This document shows positions 5,950-13,657 of a stretch of 25,539 bases of DNA, piece after piece. This stretch comes from a virus. Below the pieces are notes generated by a model. That model saw only the letters and a list, made by a program, of their open reading frames with translations. It had not been told where the DNA came from and made no database searches. The stretch covers positions 1 through 25,539 of the IMG/VR virus record IMGVR_UViG_3300010297_000073; one strand, given 5' to 3'. The position numbers and the translations under genes are program-made. Numbering within the stretch: position 1 is the stretch's first letter; every line of letters begins with the position of its first letter.

Positions 5950-6387
5950 ATGAAAAAAATTATTTTAACAATAGGAATTTTAGCATCTTTAATGATAAGT
6001 AAACAATCATTTGCTCAACTAAACATTAAAGAAAGTGCAAAAGATAGTATAGTATGGCAAAATGGAGGTAAATATAAAGTAATACCTAAACTTGTTCATT
6101 TTTACAGAAATCTTGATGATTATGTTTTTTACTATCAAAATGCAAAATATTCATCAATTACAGATATAAATTATATTTCATTCAATGATTTATCTACTAC
6201 TATTCAATACTTTGAATTATTGAAAGATGTTGTTACAAATGATAAAGAGTATAATATTGAATTAAACGATACACAATGGCTTATTAAAAAAAGTGGCTCA
6301 TCAGTAGTAATGTTTTCATCATATACTTATTTCTATTTATCAGAAAAACAAATAGATTCAATTTTAGAAACAATCAAAAACAAATAA
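5950..6387 (+). CDS. 145-aa secreted/periplasmic protein
   Basis: A classic Sec signal peptide: MKK, a hydrophobic core (IILTIGILASLMI), and a cleavage site after SFA at about residue 22, leaving Gln first. This FAQ ending is frequent in Bacteroidota exported proteins. The mature part, about 123 residues, is Tyr/Asn-rich and beta-like (VFYYQNAKYSSITDINYISF), ending in a helix (EKQIDSILETIKNK). It interrupts the replication genes, with an A-rich leader before it and the Sak4 gene four bases after its stop. It looks like cargo acquired from a host or another phage. The function is not recognised; an envelope or exclusion role is possible. Confidence 0.75.
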   Translation: MKKIILTIGILASLMISKQSFAQLNIKESAKDSIVWQNGGKYKVIPKLVHFYRNLDDYVFYYQNAKYSSITDINYISFNDLSTTIQYFELLKDVVTNDKEYNIELNDTQWLIKKSGSSVVMFSSYTYFYLSEKQIDSILETIKNK

Positions 6388-6390
6388 CCA

Positions 6391-7113
6391 ATGAGTATAG
6401 TACTTCCAACTAAAAAAGTAAAAGTAGAAAGAGTTAATCCAAAGAGATTAATTATCTACAGTAAACCTAAGACAGGTAAAACTACAGCATTTGCAGGCTT
6501 AAAGAACAATCTTATATTGGATCTAGAGAATGGCAGTGAGTATGTTGAAGCTTTGAAGGTTAAGATTGATAGTCTTCAGGATTTACTTGATGCAGGTAAG
6601 GCCATAAAAGATGCAGATAGACCATATGATTATGTAACAGTAGATACTGTGACTGCATTAGAGTCTATGGTAATGCCTTTAGCTGTTAAGCTGTATAAGA
6701 AAACTCCTATGGGTAGAAACTTTGATGGTGCTGATGTAACTACACTACCAAATGGTGCTGGTTATTTATATATTCGTCAGGCTTTCTTTCAAGTCTTAGA
6801 TTTTATTGATACATTAGCGCCTCATGTAATTCTATCTGGTCACATTAAAGACAAGGTAGTAGATGATAAAGGTTCTATGGTTATGTCTGCTAACATAGAC
6901 TTAACTGGTAAGATAAAATCTTTGATCTGTGCAAATGCTGATGCAATTGGTTATATGTTCAGGAAAGGAAATCAAACAATTATCAATTTTAAGAATAATG
7001 ATGGTGTAACATGTGGTGCTAGACCAGACCACTTAAGAAATACTGAAATAGTAATTTCTGAAATGAATGAAAAGGGTGAGATAAAAACTCACTGGAATAA
7101 AATATACAAGTAA
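6391..7113 (+). CDS. Sak4-type RecA-fold ATPase (single-strand annealing/recombination)
   Basis: A single RecA-core NTPase domain. Walker A is SKPKTGKTT (residues 24-32), followed by the LILDLENGSE strand (41-50), which is typical of the AAA_24/Sak4 group. Walker B is YDYVTVDTV (79-87), and HVILSGHIKDK provides a later sensor-like strand. At 240 aa it matches the size of phage Sak4 proteins, which promote annealing or strand exchange on SSB-coated single-stranded DNA. The next gene encodes an SSB-like protein, the usual partner. The start ATG lies three bases after the secreted-protein gene. Confidence 0.85.
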   Translation: MSIVLPTKKVKVERVNPKRLIIYSKPKTGKTTAFAGLKNNLILDLENGSEYVEALKVKIDSLQDLLDAGKAIKDADRPYDYVTVDTVTALESMVMPLAVKLYKKTPMGRNFDGADVTTLPNGAGYLYIRQAFFQVLDFIDTLAPHVILSGHIKDKVVDDKGSMVMSANIDLTGKIKSLICANADAIGYMFRKGNQTIINFKNNDGVTCGARPDHLRNTEIVISEMNEKGEIKTHWNKIYK

Positions 7114-7142
7114 ATTAATTAATAACTAAAAAACAAAATCAA

Positions 7143-7835
7143 ATGGCATTAAGTACAAAAGATTTAGGTGCAGAAACTAGTAGCGGAGCAGGTATACCAA
7201 AAACTGTTGCTCCAGGTAATCATGAGTTAAAAGTTAATGGTATTAGACTTGAGGAGTTCAAATTTATAGATGGAGCTTATCATTTGATACTAGACATGGA
7301 GACGAAACCAATTGATGGTTTTGAGGGATTCTTGATTGACAGAGAAGATGAATCTAAAGGTAGATATGCAGGACAGATTGGTAGAGTAAAAGCTAGTCAG
7401 TATGCATTTGCAGATGGAGAAACTAAATCTGGAATTAAGATTGAAAGAGATAACTCTATTATGATATTCTTAAAGAACTTCTCAACCGCATTGGGCATTT
7501 CTGATTGGTTTCTAGAGCAAGACAATAAGCATGAAACTATTGAAGACTTTGTGACTTATTTCAATGAAAATGCACCTTACCAAGATAAATATTTACACTG
7601 TTGTCTTGCAGGTAAAGAATATGAAAATAAATCTGGCTATATTGCTTATGACTGTTATTTTGCAAAAGCTCAAAATAGAAAGTATGGATACTCGCCTAAA
7701 GCAGATTCTGTACAAACCTATAATGAAGCAAAGCACTTAAGAAGACTAGAAAATAAGCCTGTAGCTGCATTTGGAAATGATGATGATGATTTATCAATTC
7801 CATTAAAGACAAGTTCTGATTTTAACCTAGACTAA
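7143..7835 (+). CDS. SSB-like single-stranded DNA-binding protein
   Basis: A 230-aa protein with a probable OB-fold-like beta core (PGNHELKVNGIRLEEF; GAYHLILDMETKPID; GRVKASQYAF). It has a flexible acidic C-terminus containing NDDDDLSIP at residues 212-220. It directly follows the Sak4 gene and precedes the primase, the standard place for a phage SSB of this type. The acidic tail is what SSB proteins use to recruit partners, but here it continues about 10 residues past the acidic run, so it is not a canonical terminal DDIPF. The assignment rests on context and tail rather than a diagnostic motif. An intrinsic terminator follows it. Confidence 0.7.
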   Translation: MALSTKDLGAETSSGAGIPKTVAPGNHELKVNGIRLEEFKFIDGAYHLILDMETKPIDGFEGFLIDREDESKGRYAGQIGRVKASQYAFADGETKSGIKIERDNSIMIFLKNFSTALGISDWFLEQDNKHETIEDFVTYFNENAPYQDKYLHCCLAGKEYENKSGYIAYDCYFAKAQNRKYGYSPKADSVQTYNEAKHLRRLENKPVAAFGNDDDDLSIPLKTSSDFNLD

Positions 7836-7859
7836 TAGCTATGCTAAAGCTATAATATA

Positions 7860-7888
7860 GGGGGAGTCAGAAATGGCTCCCCTTTTAT
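7860..7888 (+). terminator. Intrinsic terminator after the SSB-like gene
   Basis: GGGGAGTC (7861-7868) pairs with GGCTCCCC (7875-7882), with one G-T pair and a six-base AGAAAT loop, followed by TTTTATTAATT. A second, weaker AT-rich hairpin (ATAGCT/AGCTAT) lies just before it. It separates the Sak4/SSB genes from the primase gene, so the primase may need its own promoter or readthrough. Confidence 0.85.
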
Positions 7889-7901
7889 TAATTAAAGAAT
7901 T

Positions 7902-8885
7902 ATGATTTCAACAAAAAACTTAATCGTTGGACTATGTGATATACCAACAGGTTGGGCTTTCCAGCATTATCTAGGGCTTTCTCAATATCTTGATGGTCAA
8001 GATGTAAAGATAAGGTCTATAATTAATACTAAAGAAAGAACACCTTCTATGCATATATATTTTGATCCTAAAATAAATAGATACAAATTCAAAGATTTTT
8101 CTTCTGGGATACACGGTGATTGTATAGAGCTTGTTAAAGTTGTATGTAATCTAAAGTCTCGGAGTGAAGCATCTGTAAAAATCATACAAGATTATAATGA
8201 GTATGTTCTGAATAATGGACATAACCCTGTACAAGAATATAAAGTTCATAGTAGATATAAAGTGACTGATTATGAAATGAGACACTGGACTACAATAGAT
8301 CAGAAGTATTGGACTAAATTTAATATTGGTTCTAGACTTCTTGAGAAATATAATGTGGCCCCGCTAGAATTTTATACAATGAGTAAAGAAAATGATGAAG
8401 GTAAAGAAGATAGAATTACTATTAAAGGTTATAACATATACGGTTATTTCAAAGATGATGGTACATTGTACAAGATCTATCAACCTAAAGTATCTGATAA
8501 AAAGTTTATCAAGGTCAAGAATTATATTCAAGGCTCTGATCAACTGCAGTATGATAAGAAGTATCTTGTAATTACATCTTCACTAAAAGACTTAATGGCT
8601 TTTAACAGACTTAAGTTATCTGATGCAGAATCTATTGCACCAGATAGTGAGAACACATTGATTCCTGATAACATGCTAAACAAGATTGTCAGCAAGTATG
8701 AAAAAGTATTTGTATTATTTGACAATGATGAAGCTGGTGTAAGGTCAATGATGAGATACAAGGAGAAGTATGGATTTGACTATGTAATATTAAATATGGA
8801 AAAAGATTTGTCTGACTCTATAAAAAGATATGGTATTACAGAAACCAGAGATACATTATTACCCTTATTAAAAAAGTTGATATGA
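7902..8885 (+). CDS. Toprim-domain DNA primase
   Basis: A 327-aa primase that would make RNA primers for the phage polymerase. The N-terminal ~100 residues resemble the DnaG zinc-binding-domain fold (TPSMHIYFDP, YKFKDFSSGIHGDCIELVK) but lack the CHC2 cysteines. The Toprim core includes YLVITSSLKDLM (221-232) and the acidic motif LFDNDEAG (272-279). SENTLIPD (249-256) lies between them, as in other phage primases. The usual Toprim Glu is not obvious in SSLKD, a variant I have seen in phage primases. No C-terminal helicase domain is fused; the helicase is a separate gene. The end overlaps the next start as ATGA. Confidence 0.85.
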   Translation: MISTKNLIVGLCDIPTGWAFQHYLGLSQYLDGQDVKIRSIINTKERTPSMHIYFDPKINRYKFKDFSSGIHGDCIELVKVVCNLKSRSEASVKIIQDYNEYVLNNGHNPVQEYKVHSRYKVTDYEMRHWTTIDQKYWTKFNIGSRLLEKYNVAPLEFYTMSKENDEGKEDRITIKGYNIYGYFKDDGTLYKIYQPKVSDKKFIKVKNYIQGSDQLQYDKKYLVITSSLKDLMAFNRLKLSDAESIAPDSENTLIPDNMLNKIVSKYEKVFVLFDNDEAGVRSMMRYKEKYGFDYVILNMEKDLSDSIKRYGITETRDTLLPLLKKLI

Positions 8886-9367
8886 AAAAAAGTTTGAAGA
8901 ATAGAATAAGAGATGAGATGTATGAATGGAATATTGAAATTGCTCATGGCAAAGTGATACCATTTACAGATGATATGATTCCTGAAAAAGCTGTAGGTTT
9001 TGTTTATGTAATGAACTACCTAGCAAATAATGGCCAAATGTATTCTTATATAGGTAAGAAGAATTTCTTCAGTAGAAGGAAAAAAAAGTTTGGAAAGAAG
9101 AAGTTGGCTGCTATGACAGACAAGAGAGCTAAGAAGTATGAGATAGTCATTAAACCTGACTATAAGAATTACTTCAGCAGCAATGCAGAATTAAAGCAAG
9201 CTTACAAGGATGGTAGATTAATATATAGAACCATACTTAAGATTTGTTTTAGTAAAGCAGAACTGACCTATCAAGAAACTAAATATCAATTTAAACATGA
9301 AGTTCTTGAGAGAGATGAATACCTAAATGGAAACATATTAGGAAGATTTTATAAAGGAAAAATATGA
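8882..9367 (+). CDS. GIY-YIG family nuclease
   Basis: The first ~35 residues are a basic helical extension. Then comes a GIY-YIG-type domain: GFVYV (39-43) for the first strand, SYIGKKNFFSRR (55-66) with the YIG core and the conserved Arg region, KNYFSSNAELK (95-105), and the catalytic-Glu helix TYQETKYQF with E132. It ends YLNGNILGRF. This arrangement resembles the Seg-like/phage-conserved GIY-YIG proteins of tailed phages. As it lies within the replication operon (ATGA overlaps on both sides) rather than as a free-standing insert, a role in processing branched DNA or degrading host DNA is as likely as homing. Confidence 0.75.
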   Translation: MKKSLKNRIRDEMYEWNIEIAHGKVIPFTDDMIPEKAVGFVYVMNYLANNGQMYSYIGKKNFFSRRKKKFGKKKLAAMTDKRAKKYEIVIKPDYKNYFSSNAELKQAYKDGRLIYRTILKICFSKAELTYQETKYQFKHEVLERDEYLNGNILGRFYKGKI

Positions 9368-9789
9368 ATAAGCAAATTCTGAAAAATTTATTGACAATGC
9401 TACAGTCAGATGATGAAGATAATCATTATATGGCTATGAAAGCATTTGCTAACCTTGAAGGAGTAGATGATTACAGAGAAGAGTTATTATTCTTATGGTT
9501 GTATGGTATTCCTGATGTAGAAGAGTGGGCTCTTGCAGATGCAAATCTAGCTGAAACAATAATGTCTGTATGTGGTAGACTTGGTATATTAAGAACTGGA
9601 AAAGATTGGATTCCTGATAAACATAGAGCACTAAAAGGTGATAGATGGTTAAATCATCTAACAACTCAAAATGTACAAAAGCCTTGGGTGGCTGAACTGA
9701 TAATAGAAGAAGTAATTAAAGACAAGAAACAAGTCTTAAAAGCTCTTGATTTTAAGTTCAAAGATATCGAAGTAAAAATAATAAAATGA
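9364..9789 (+). CDS. 141-aa helical hypothetical protein
   Basis: An all-helical protein. Residues 12-30 (MLQSDDEDNHYMAMKAFAN) match a segment of the 468-aa protein encoded at 12251, with the pattern SxDxDNHxxAMxxxAN, and may be one HEAT-like helical hairpin. It continues with Leu/Trp-rich helices and a Lys-rich C-terminus (KFKDIEVKIIK). The gene overlaps both neighbours by ATGA, so it is translated between the GIY-YIG nuclease and the VWA protein. The family is not recognised. A protein-binding adaptor for the neighbouring machinery would fit, but this is inference. Confidence 0.65.
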   Translation: MNKQILKNLLTMLQSDDEDNHYMAMKAFANLEGVDDYREELLFLWLYGIPDVEEWALADANLAETIMSVCGRLGILRTGKDWIPDKHRALKGDRWLNHLTTQNVQKPWVAELIIEEVIKDKKQVLKALDFKFKDIEVKIIK

Positions 9790-11024
9790 ATAAACAAGAT
9801 TCACTAAGTAAAACATCAAAAGACTTGATGTTAAAGGAACCGTATTATGGTTTCTTTTTGTTAATGTTGCATAAGTCATGGGATGACAGAGTAGGCACAG
9901 CAGGTGTCTGTAAGAATGGTATCAACTATCAATTGATGATAAGTGAGAAGTTCTGGAATGATCTATCTGAAGATCACAGACTAGGTTTACTGAAGCATGA
10001 GTTACTACATATTGCTTTTAATCACCTTACTACATTTGATATATTCTCTGACAAGAAGTTGGCTAACATTGCAATGGATATGGAGATTAATCAATATATA
10101 GATTCAGCTTGGTTGCCTGAAGGTGGTATTAATATAGATGATTATGAGCATTTAAATCTAGACAGAAAAGCTGGTACTAGATATTATTATGATCAGCTTT
10201 TGAAAGCCAAAGAGAATAAGAAACAACAAGGTACTTCTGGAGATGAGAATATGGATAAGCTTCTTGATGCTCTAGAACAAGGTGAATGTAAAGTTATAAT
10301 CGGTGATGGTCCAGGAAATAGACCAGGTCAAGGTAATGATAAAGAAGTTGAGATACCTGATCATCATTGGGAAGAGTTTGAGAATATGCCTGATGCAGAA
10401 AAGAAGCTGATTGAAAAGCAATTGCAAAGAGTATTGCATGATGCTAAAGAGCAGACTGAAAAGAAGCGCGGGTTTGTACCTGGAGAGATATCAGGTCTAC
10501 TTAAACTAGATGAAGTTATACCACCTAAATTTAATTGGAAAGCATATATCAAGCGCTTTACAGGTATATCTACAAAGATCTTTACTAGAAAGCTAAGAAG
10601 AAAAGAGAACAAAAGGTACTCTGACAATCCTGGCCTAAAGATAAAGATGAGACAAAACATGCTTGTTGGTATTGATACATCAGGCTCTGTTTGTGATGAT
10701 GAATTAAAAGAATTTATGAATGAAATTCATCACTTGTATAAAGCAGGTGTTGAAGTTACAATTGTACAGTGTGATTCTAGAATACAATCTATCAAACCAT
10801 ATGATGGGAAGTTTGAACTAGAAGTTGCAGGTAGAGGCGGGACAACATTTGATCCTGTTCTAGAATATTTTAATGAAAGAAAGCAGTTTACAAGCTTGAT
10901 TTACTTCACAGATGGTGAAGCATGGACAGATATAAAACCTAGGAAACCAGTCCTATGGGTATTGTCAGAGAGATCTGACTTTAATTATGATTTACCAGGA
11001 AAACAAATTAGATTAGAACTTTAA
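9786..11024 (+). CDS. Metallopeptidase-like/VWA domain protein (DUF2201-like)
   Basis: A two-part protein of 412 aa. The N-terminal domain has the zincin-type motif HELLH (71-75) followed by a conserved-looking IAMDMEINQYI helix. A charged linker (about 140-230) contains a Gly/Pro-rich stretch. The C-terminal VWA-like domain keeps the full metal site: DTSGS (297-301), the Thr in GRGGTTFD (349-356), and FTDGE (374-378). This matches the putative metallopeptidase plus VWA proteins that pair with MoxR-type ATPases, and recalls CobT-like proteins. The MoxR-like gene follows ten bases later, so they probably form one complex. The substrate is unknown; co-regulation with replication genes suggests a nucleoprotein complex. 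Confidence 0.82.
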   Translation: MNKQDSLSKTSKDLMLKEPYYGFFLLMLHKSWDDRVGTAGVCKNGINYQLMISEKFWNDLSEDHRLGLLKHELLHIAFNHLTTFDIFSDKKLANIAMDMEINQYIDSAWLPEGGINIDDYEHLNLDRKAGTRYYYDQLLKAKENKKQQGTSGDENMDKLLDALEQGECKVIIGDGPGNRPGQGNDKEVEIPDHHWEEFENMPDAEKKLIEKQLQRVLHDAKEQTEKKRGFVPGEISGLLKLDEVIPPKFNWKAYIKRFTGISTKIFTRKLRRKENKRYSDNPGLKIKMRQNMLVGIDTSGSVCDDELKEFMNEIHHLYKAGVEVTIVQCDSRIQSIKPYDGKFELEVAGRGGTTFDPVLEYFNERKQFTSLIYFTDGEAWTDIKPRKPVLWVLSERSDFNYDLPGKQIRLEL

Positions 11025-11034
11025 AAATTAAAAA

Positions 11035-12204
11035 ATGAGTACACAATTGAACGTAGATGAGTTGAAAGACTTCTTAAAACACATGGTGAAAAACAATCAG
11101 CACATTCAAAATGAAGGTAAAGTACCTGTTGCTGTAAATATTGAAGGTGATGCAGGCCTTGGTAAAACTTCTGCAATTATGCAGCTTGGTAAAGAGCTAG
11201 GTATGGATGTTGTAAAGATTAATCTATCTCAGATAGAAGAATTAGGTGACCTTGTTGGTTTTCCTGTAAAAGAATTCAAGATAGCTAATAAAGATGGGCA
11301 GACCACATGGATCAATGAGAGCCAGATGGATGCTGCTATGAAGAAAGGCTACAAGGTTGTAGACAAGAGAATGTCTCATGCTGCACCTGAATGGATTCAA
11401 GGTAAAGCTGAGGGTGGTTTCTTGGTTCTTGATGATTATACTCGTGCTGACCACAGATTTATGCAAGCTACTATGGAGTTAATTGACAGACAAGAATATA
11501 TTTCTTGGAGTCTTCCAAAGAACTGGCATGTAATCCTGACTACTAATCCAGACAATGGTGACTATCAAGTTACTAGTCTTGATGATGCTCAGAGAACTAG
11601 ATTTATTTCTACAGAAGTAAAGTTTGATTCTAATGTATGGGCACGGTGGGCAGAGACTGTTGGTATTGATGGTAGATGTATTAACTTCTTGTTGATGAAT
11701 CCTGAGACAGTAACTCAGAAGGTTAATCCTAGAAGTATTACTACCTTTTTTAATTCTATTAGCTCTATTCAGAAGTTTGAAGATGAGTTGCCACTGATCA
11801 ATATGATTGGTGATGGGTCTATTGGTGCAGAGCCATCTGCATTATTTGCTATGTTTATCAATAACAAGCTAGATAAGATCATTAGCCCTGAGCAGATTCT
11901 TACAAATGATGATTGGAACTATGTCAAAGGTTCTTTGAAGAGCTGCATTGGTAGCGGAGATGATTTCAGAGCTGACATCTCTAGTATTATTAGTACTAGG
12001 ATAATCAACTTTGCATCTGTTACAGCTAACAAAGGTTCTGTTCCTCAAAAGATGATTGATAGAATTATAGAACTGGTCACTGACTGTGATTCATTTACTG
12101 ATGACTTGAGATATTTTATTGTTAAAGAGATACTCAATTCTAACAAAGCTAAATTCCAAAAGCTAATGATGAATCAGAAAGTCGTACAGATGACTGTAAA
12201 ATAA
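11035..12204 (+). CDS. MoxR-like AAA+ ATPase
   Basis: A 389-aa AAA+ protein. Walker A is GDAGLGKTS (38-46), Walker B is FLVLDDYTRAD (129-139), sensor 1 is ILTTNPD (167-173), and Arg residues in AQRTRF (185-190) fit the Arg-finger position. A C-terminal helical region follows. The DDY form of Walker B and the NPD sensor are typical of the MoxR/CobS group, which act as chaperone-like unfoldases or activators with a VWA partner, here the gene just upstream. The leader is A-rich (AAAAATTAAAAAATG). An intrinsic terminator follows, so the pair may be a transcriptional end unit. Confidence 0.85.
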   Translation: MSTQLNVDELKDFLKHMVKNNQHIQNEGKVPVAVNIEGDAGLGKTSAIMQLGKELGMDVVKINLSQIEELGDLVGFPVKEFKIANKDGQTTWINESQMDAAMKKGYKVVDKRMSHAAPEWIQGKAEGGFLVLDDYTRADHRFMQATMELIDRQEYISWSLPKNWHVILTTNPDNGDYQVTSLDDAQRTRFISTEVKFDSNVWARWAETVGIDGRCINFLLMNPETVTQKVNPRSITTFFNSISSIQKFEDELPLINMIGDGSIGAEPSALFAMFINNKLDKIISPEQILTNDDWNYVKGSLKSCIGSGDDFRADISSIISTRIINFASVTANKGSVPQKMIDRIIELVTDCDSFTDDLRYFIVKEILNSNKAKFQKLMMNQKVVQMTVK

Positions 12205-12214
12205 ATTATTTAAC

Positions 12215-12240
12215 AGGAGGGTGTAAAAGCCCTCCTTTAA
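12215..12240 (+). terminator. Intrinsic terminator after the MoxR-like gene
   Basis: AGGAGGG (12215-12221) pairs perfectly with CCCTCCT (12230-12236) around an eight-base TGTAAAAG loop, followed by TTAACTT. The T tract is short, so termination may be partial and allow readthrough into the downstream polymerase genes. Confidence 0.75.
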
Positions 12241-12250
12241 CTTAAAAAAT

Positions 12251-13657
12251 ATGGCAGAAGAAATAAAAGCTGAAAAAGTACCTTATGTATGCTTAAGTGT
12301 AGATGTAGAAAGAGATGAGTATAATAAATTGTCTCTTACAGAATGGAGTGTAGATAGCACTGACACACTATATATTGTAAGCGCCTCTACTAATTATGGA
12401 GGACTAATTAAACATGGTCTAAACATGAATACTACTAAGTGGGTTCCACAAATGAAAGATAAGATTTATTTTATGAAGGGATGTACTGTTCCTAGAGTAA
12501 AGCTTAAAGACTTATCTGTAAAATATAAAATCAGAACTACTACTGATATAGATAAAGCTACTGTAGTTATAGGTAGTGATGCTGCAGGTAGTAAATTATT
12601 CAAGCAAGATTGGATGAGAAAAGTATCTGGTCCAATATTTGAAGCAACTATCAAAGCTTTACAAGAAGTAGCAGATGAAGAAATAGATTATTACTATTTA
12701 AATAGATTTAATAATCTTAAAGAATCATTTGGTGATGAGTGGCCTGAGTATGTTTACTGTGATTGGCAAACTTTGAATATATGCAATCCTTTGAATCAAA
12801 ATCATACAGTAGAACTTCAGAAAGCTCAGCTTAAACACTTAGGGTGTGCTAATGAAGATGAGTTTAAAAAGAAGTATGGTCATATAAATGGTCACAGATC
12901 TGAGTATGTACAAACCATTAGTGAAGATAATCTTGAACTATGGGAGCAGTATAAGACTAAGCACATCATAGAGCAAGGTGCATTGCTTGAAGTTGTTAAT
13001 GGTGATGAAGCTACTATAATTGATTTAGATACTTATCAGAATTTGAGAAATATGTTCAAGAGTTCTGATACAGATAATCATGTACTTGCTATGGAGATCA
13101 TGGCTAACTGTAATTATAAGGATAGTATATTGTTTCTAACTATGTTATTCTTTCATCACTCTTATCAGATTGGTAATTGCAGAAGTAGAAATCATGTTAA
13201 CTTTAAATCACTTAAGAATTATCTAGGTGAAGTATGGTCACATGTAGATGGAATCTTTAATACTCTTGCACAACACAACGCTTTGACTGCAGAGAATATT
13301 GAGTTTGTAGTTGAGGATCAGAAGTCATACTTTGAGAATAATGGTCATTCTGATTACTTGGTTCCACAAAGATATGTACTCAAAAGAGAGCATGCTTTAA
13401 ACCATGGAGTTAACTATGTGAGAGAGATTTTTGAATATGAAGAAGACTTACCTACAGAAGATGAAGTAACTGAAGAAGTACCTGTTGAAGATACTGTAGA
13501 TGAAGTTACAGTTTCTGAGCCTGACACGGCAGAATTAACATGTTCAGAAGATCCTGAAACTGAAGAGGCAGAAGTAGAAACAGAAGAAGAAGTTACAGAA
13601 ACTTTAATTGCAGAACAAAAAGAAGAAAAGAATGAAGAAGAGTTTGACTGGTTCTGA
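12251..13657 (+). CDS. 468-aa unrecognised replication-block protein with acidic C-tail
   Basis: Residues ~10-130 look like an alpha/beta domain (PYVCLSVDVE; DTLYIVSAS; KATVVIGSDAAGSK), possibly BRCT-like, though I cannot confirm that. Residues 268-286 carry the SSDTDNHVLAMEIMAN segment shared with the 141-aa protein encoded at 9364. Residues ~400-468 are a low-complexity tail dominated by Glu and Val/Thr that ends in EEEFDWF, aromatic-capped like SSB-type docking tails. Trp and Tyr are common in the core. It follows a terminator and overlaps the nuclease gene. A scaffold or clamp-like polymerase accessory is conceivable, but no function is assigned. Confidence 0.65.
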   Translation: MAEEIKAEKVPYVCLSVDVERDEYNKLSLTEWSVDSTDTLYIVSASTNYGGLIKHGLNMNTTKWVPQMKDKIYFMKGCTVPRVKLKDLSVKYKIRTTTDIDKATVVIGSDAAGSKLFKQDWMRKVSGPIFEATIKALQEVADEEIDYYYLNRFNNLKESFGDEWPEYVYCDWQTLNICNPLNQNHTVELQKAQLKHLGCANEDEFKKKYGHINGHRSEYVQTISEDNLELWEQYKTKHIIEQGALLEVVNGDEATIIDLDTYQNLRNMFKSSDTDNHVLAMEIMANCNYKDSILFLTMLFFHHSYQIGNCRSRNHVNFKSLKNYLGEVWSHVDGIFNTLAQHNALTAENIEFVVEDQKSYFENNGHSDYLVPQRYVLKREHALNHGVNYVREIFEYEEDLPTEDEVTEEVPVEDTVDEVTVSEPDTAELTCSEDPETEEAEVETEEEVTETLIAEQKEEKNEEEFDWF

